Of a stretch of DNA of 64,000 bases, positions 61,310 through 64,000 are shown piece by piece. The notes under the pieces are model-generated. The model saw only the letters and a list, made by a program, of their open reading frames with translations, was not told the origin of the DNA and made no database searches. The stretch lies in the NCBI RefSeq assembly GCF_002291145.1, contig NZ_NTGE01000042.1, positions 1 through 64,000 on the forward strand, written 5' to 3'. This DNA comes from Streptomyces sp. SA15 (GTDB taxonomy: Bacteria; Actinomycetota; Actinomycetes; Streptomycetales; Streptomycetaceae). Position 1 is the first letter of the stretch; every line of letters begins with the position of its first letter. A program made the translations under genes and the position numbers.

Positions 61310-62467
61310 TCAGCGACACCGGCGGGCGTTGAGCCGGGCGGCCTGGCGCGTCAGGTGGGCGCGCTCGGCGAGGTTGGGTGCCTTGTGGGCCGCCTCGGCG
61401 TACAGCCGTGCCGCCGTCGCCAGGTCGCCGTCGCGCTCGTGGAGGTACGCCGCCACCGCGGCGTGGCGGGGCAGTGAGTCGTCCAGCGCCGCGAGAGCCG
61501 CCAGGCCGGCGCGCGGTCCGTCGGCCTCACCGACGGCGACAGCGCGGTTGAGCCGGACGACCGGGCTGTCGGTCAGACGCGCGAGCTCGTCGTACCACTC
61601 GACGATCTGCACCCAGTCGGTCTCCTCGGCGGCGGGCGCGTCGGCGTGGAGTGCCGCGATGGCGGCCTGTGCCTGGAACTCGCCCAGCCGGTCGCGGACG
61701 AGGGCGCCCTGCAGGATCTCGACGCCCTCGGCGATCAAGCCGGTGTCCCACCGGCCGCGGTCTTGCTCGGCGAGCGGCACCAGGCTGCCGTCGGGCGCGG
61801 TCCGGGCGGCGCGCCGGGCGTGGTGGAGCAGCATGAGGGCGAGCAGTCCCGCGACCTCGGGGTGGTCGATCGCGGCCGCGAGCTGCCGGGTGAGCCGGAT
61901 GGCCTCGGCGGCGAGGTCGACGTCGCCGGAGTAGCCCTCGTTGAAGACCAGATAGAGGACGCGCAGCACGGTGGCGACGTCGCCGGGCTGGTCGAACCGC
62001 ACGCCGGAGACGGTGCGTTTGGCCCGGCTGATGCGCTGCGCCATGGTCGTCTCGGGCACCAGGTAGGCCTGGGCGATCTGGCGGGTGGTCAGCCCGCCGA
62101 CGGCGCGCAGTGTGAGCGCGACCGCGGACGACGGCGTCAGCGACGGGTGGGCGCACAGGAAGTACAGCTGGAGCGTGTCGTCCACCGCGGGCGCGGGCCC
62201 GGGCTCCGGCTCCTCGTCGACGAGGTCCTCACGCCGGCGGCGGGCGGCGTCCGCCCGGGTCGCGTCGAGGAACTTGCGCCAGGCCACGGTGATCAGCCAG
62301 CCCTTCGCATCCCGCGGCGGGTCGGCCGGCCAGACGCGGACCGCCTCGACGAGCGCGTCCTGCACGGCGTCCTCGGCCGCCGCGAAGTCGGCTCCGCGGC
62401 GGACGAGGATGGCGAGCACGCTCGGGGTGAGGCTGCGGAGCAGGGCCTCGTCCATCGGTGACGTCAC
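61310..62467 (-). CDS. ECF sigma factor with C-terminal TPR-like extension (ECF42 type)
   Basis: A 385-residue protein; GTG 62467 overlaps the DGPF gene stop (GTGA), with ATG 62455 as alternative. Region 2 (AAAEDAVQDALVEAVRVWPADPPRDAKGWLITVAWRKFLD) and region 4 (GLTTRQIAQAYLVPETTMAQRISRAKRTV) are present. A long helical extension (about 190-385) with YSGDVDLAAEAIRLTRQL and LNRAVAVGEADGPRAGLAAL is characteristic of the ECF group linked to DGPF/YCII proteins. This group lacks an anti-sigma factor; the extension itself controls activity. It is co-expressed with the DGPF protein upstream. Confidence 0.93.
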   Translation of the reverse strand: MTSPMDEALLRSLTPSVLAILVRRGADFAAAEDAVQDALVEAVRVWPADPPRDAKGWLITVAWRKFLDATRADAARRRREDLVDEEPEPGPAPAVDDTLQLYFLCAHPSLTPSSAVALTLRAVGGLTTRQIAQAYLVPETTMAQRISRAKRTVSGVRFDQPGDVATVLRVLYLVFNEGYSGDVDLAAEAIRLTRQLAAAIDHPEVAGLLALMLLHHARRAARTAPDGSLVPLAEQDRGRWDTGLIAEGVEILQGALVRDRLGEFQAQAAIAALHADAPAAEETDWVQIVEWYDELARLTDSPVVRLNRAVAVGEADGPRAGLAALAALDDSLPRHAAVAAYLHERDGDLATAARLYAEAAHKAPNLAERAHLTRQAARLNARRCR

Positions 62468-62871
62468 TCCGTGATGGTGGGCGACACGCCGTAGAACGGG
62501 CGAAGCTCCAGCCACTCGTGGATCGGCTTCCCGCCCGCCCCAGGAGCGGCCGACAGTTCCCCGGCCAGCTCGATGGCGCGCTCGTAAGTGTCGACGTCGA
62601 TCACCATCCAGCCGGCGATGAGGTCCTTGGTCTCGGCGAACGGACCGTCGGTGACCGGCGGGCGCCCCTCACCGTCGTACCGGACCCACGTCCCCTTGGG
62701 GGCGAGCGCCTGACCGTCGACGAACTCGCCGGTCTTCTCCAGCCGGGCCGCGAAGTCGTTCATGTACTGCACGTGCGCCGAGATCTCCTCCGGCGCCCAC
62801 TGGTCCATGGGCACGTCGTTGACCGCAGCCGGGGCGCCTCGGTAGTGCTTGAGCAGCAAGTACTTGGCCAT
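62464..62871 (-). CDS. YCII/DGPF-domain protein
   Basis: A 135-residue cytoplasmic protein from ATG 62871 with GAGGAGAGAC before it. It starts MAKYLLLKHYRG and has the name-giving motif in VTDGPFAETKDLIAGWMVIDVDTYERAIELA, where a conserved His-Asp pair is thought to be catalytic or ligand-binding. DGPF genes nearly always accompany ECF42 sigma factors and are among their targets. Their biochemical role is not known. Confidence 0.93.
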   Translation of the reverse strand: MAKYLLLKHYRGAPAAVNDVPMDQWAPEEISAHVQYMNDFAARLEKTGEFVDGQALAPKGTWVRYDGEGRPPVTDGPFAETKDLIAGWMVIDVDTYERAIELAGELSAAPGAGGKPIHEWLELRPFYGVSPTITE

Positions 62872-63229
62872 CGTGTCTCTCCTCGGTGCTGTGCGACCCA
62901 TTGTGGTCGCGTTCATCGCGGGGACGGAGCCGGTCACGGGTTCTCGACATCGCCGTCCGAACTTTCTTGGCTCTAGTGGATGAACCTGGGTGAGCCGTCT
63001 CGCGGTGACGGGTCCATGGCGTGGCGCGAGGGCGTCGCTGTGCGTGTCGTCCTGGCGCGTCGTGGTGTGCTCGGAGAGATGAGTCGTTCGGGGTGGAGGG
63101 CATGCGCAGAAGGTAGCTGGTGACACGTGAACGGGCCTTGGCCGCACTGGCCCCGAGGGCTTCGGCTGAATCGGGACCGGTGACGGCTGCGGTGCGGCCA
63201 GATGTGCTGTTCCAGCGCTGAGTCGCTGG
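62872..63229. other. Gap without a supported gene
   Basis: About 358 bases between the end of the FAD oxidoreductase and the start of the DGPF gene. It must hold the promoter of the DGPF-sigma operon. I see no family match in the short frames on either strand and no strong repeat. Confidence 0.5.
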
Positions 63230-64000
63230 TCAAAGCCGCTCGAACCGGAACGGGGCCAGGACTTCGCCCAGGTCCTCGCCGAGCGCCTCGGCCGCGACCA
63301 GGTCGCCGGCGTGCACACTCAGGGTCGCACCGCTGTGCGAGACGGCGAAGTGGAAGTTGGGCAGGTCGACGGCCCGTCCCAGGACCGGTAGGCCGTCGCC
63401 GGGAATGGGCCGTTCACCCACCCGAACGCTTTCCACGGTCGCGGCTCGGATCCCGGGGTACAGCGCACGACCCGCCTCGAGCACTCTTGTCACTGCCGAT
63501 CGCTCAACGCTGATCTCACCGGTGCCGGACACATACGCGGCACTGTCGGTCTCACGGGTGTGCAGAAGGAGCCGTCCGGCGCCGTCCGGGCGTAGGTGGA
63601 CGTTCGGGGCATGGATGACACGCGACACCGCGACCGCGACCGGCGAGGTGTAGATGAGCACACCGCGGGTGTTGCGCATCGGCAGAACCAGGCCGGCGAG
63701 CTCGGCGATCCTGGCAGCCTGCGGCCCCGCACAATTGACGACCGCGTCGGCGGAGAGCTGCCGCCTCGAGGCGAGCCGAACAGCGCGCACCAGACCGGCG
63801 GTCGACTCCAGGCCGGTGACAGGGTCGTTCAGTACCATCTCGGCACCACGGGAGACCGCGCTTGAGAGCAGGTGGCCGATGAGGCGGGTCGGTTCGATCC
63901 AGCCCTCGCGCGGGAAGTAGGCGATCCCGTCCGCCGGCAGCCCGGCCGGGTCGATGTCGGGTTCGAGGCGCAGTGCCTCCGCCCGGCTGAGCCAACGCGC
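63230..64000 (-). CDS. FAD-dependent amine/amino-acid oxidoreductase (DAO family), C-terminal part
   Basis: The frame is open to the right edge, so about 256 residues of the C-terminal part are seen; the N-terminal GxGxxG is outside. Visible DAO features are LSRAEALRLEPDIDPAG near the edge, VVNCAGPQAARIAELAG, the substrate-domain strands GVLIYTSPVAVAVSRVIHAPNVHLRPDG and the C-terminal FAD-binding segment PNFHFAVSHSGATLSVHAGDLVAAEALG. It resembles glycine/D-amino-acid oxidases and related dehydrogenases. Substrate unknown. Confidence 0.85.
   Translation of the reverse strand, partial: ARWLSRAEALRLEPDIDPAGLPADGIAYFPREGWIEPTRLIGHLLSSAVSRGAEMVLNDPVTGLESTAGLVRAVRLASRRQLSADAVVNCAGPQAARIAELAGLVLPMRNTRGVLIYTSPVAVAVSRVIHAPNVHLRPDGAGRLLLHTRETDSAAYVSGTGEISVERSAVTRVLEAGRALYPGIRAATVESVRVGERPIPGDGLPVLGRAVDLPNFHFAVSHSGATLSVHAGDLVAAEALGEDLGEVLAPFRFERL

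Overview
The window is very GC-rich, with strong third-position GC bias, GTG and TTG starts, many 4-base ATGA/GTGA gene overlaps, twin-arginine leaders and secreted polysaccharide hydrolases carrying CBM2 modules. Together these point to a Streptomyces (or very close actinomycete) chromosome, probably in an accessory-rich arm. I see no rRNA, tRNA, CRISPR array, integrase or intact insertion sequence. Several gene remnants show repeated deletion and decay.

Layout. 0-9.1 kb: a PucR-type regulator cut by the left edge, then a minus-strand operon resembling the mycobacterial mycolate condensation locus: AccD-type carboxyltransferase, fatty acyl-AMP ligase (FadD32-like), ACP-KS-AT-ACP-TE polyketide synthase (Pks13-like) and an antigen-85-like esterase. 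9.2-19 kb: GH10 xylanase under two palindromic operators, a DUF2690 secreted protein, a class F sortase with a repeat-rich wall protein, an MFS symporter, a GNAT enzyme, a MarR regulator, a DUF4142 protein, and a GH5 mannanase behind a perfect CebR box. 19.1-24.4 kb: GAPDH with an N-terminal extension, then a decayed sugar-acid operon (2-hydroxyacid dehydrogenase, histidine phosphatase, truncated FGGY kinase) bounded by matching TGCGCA arrays. 24.4-29.4 kb: DUF899, beta-carbonic anhydrase, YceI, remnants of a VOC protein and of a chitosanase with its operator, a SpoIIE-type phosphatase and a MASE1 membrane sensor.

29.4-42 kb is the most unusual part. It holds a three-gene unit of EACC1, a membrane-spanning caspase with extracytoplasmic ligand-binding-like and vWA domains, and a solute-binding lipoprotein. 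Around it lie a polytopic TPR-like protein, a decayed Ser/Thr kinase paralogue, an FHA protein, two very small membrane or lipid-anchored proteins, and an intact Ser/Thr kinase whose outer domain matches the decayed one. This looks like a surface-sensing signalling or conflict island. 42-48 kb: a CE2-like acetyl esterase with a CebR box, an atypical low-GC3 repeat protein, PhoD phosphatase and a streptogrisin-type protease with a chitin-binding tail.

48.1-54 kb: a five-gene minus-strand unit that begins with a 62-residue peptide, continues with three uncharacterised cytoplasmic proteins (two are paralogues) and ends with a serine beta-lactamase-like hydrolase. Next to it is a leaderless subtilase coupled to an 82-residue partner. 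54-64 kb: regulators and housekeeping-type accessory genes (AHSA1/ArsR pair, MarR, methyltransferase, MDR oxidoreductase, zinc-finger-like protein, acyltransferase 3, NmrA-like protein, ECF sigma/DGPF pair) and a FAD oxidoreductase cut by the right edge.

All family calls come from reading motifs by eye. No database search was run.
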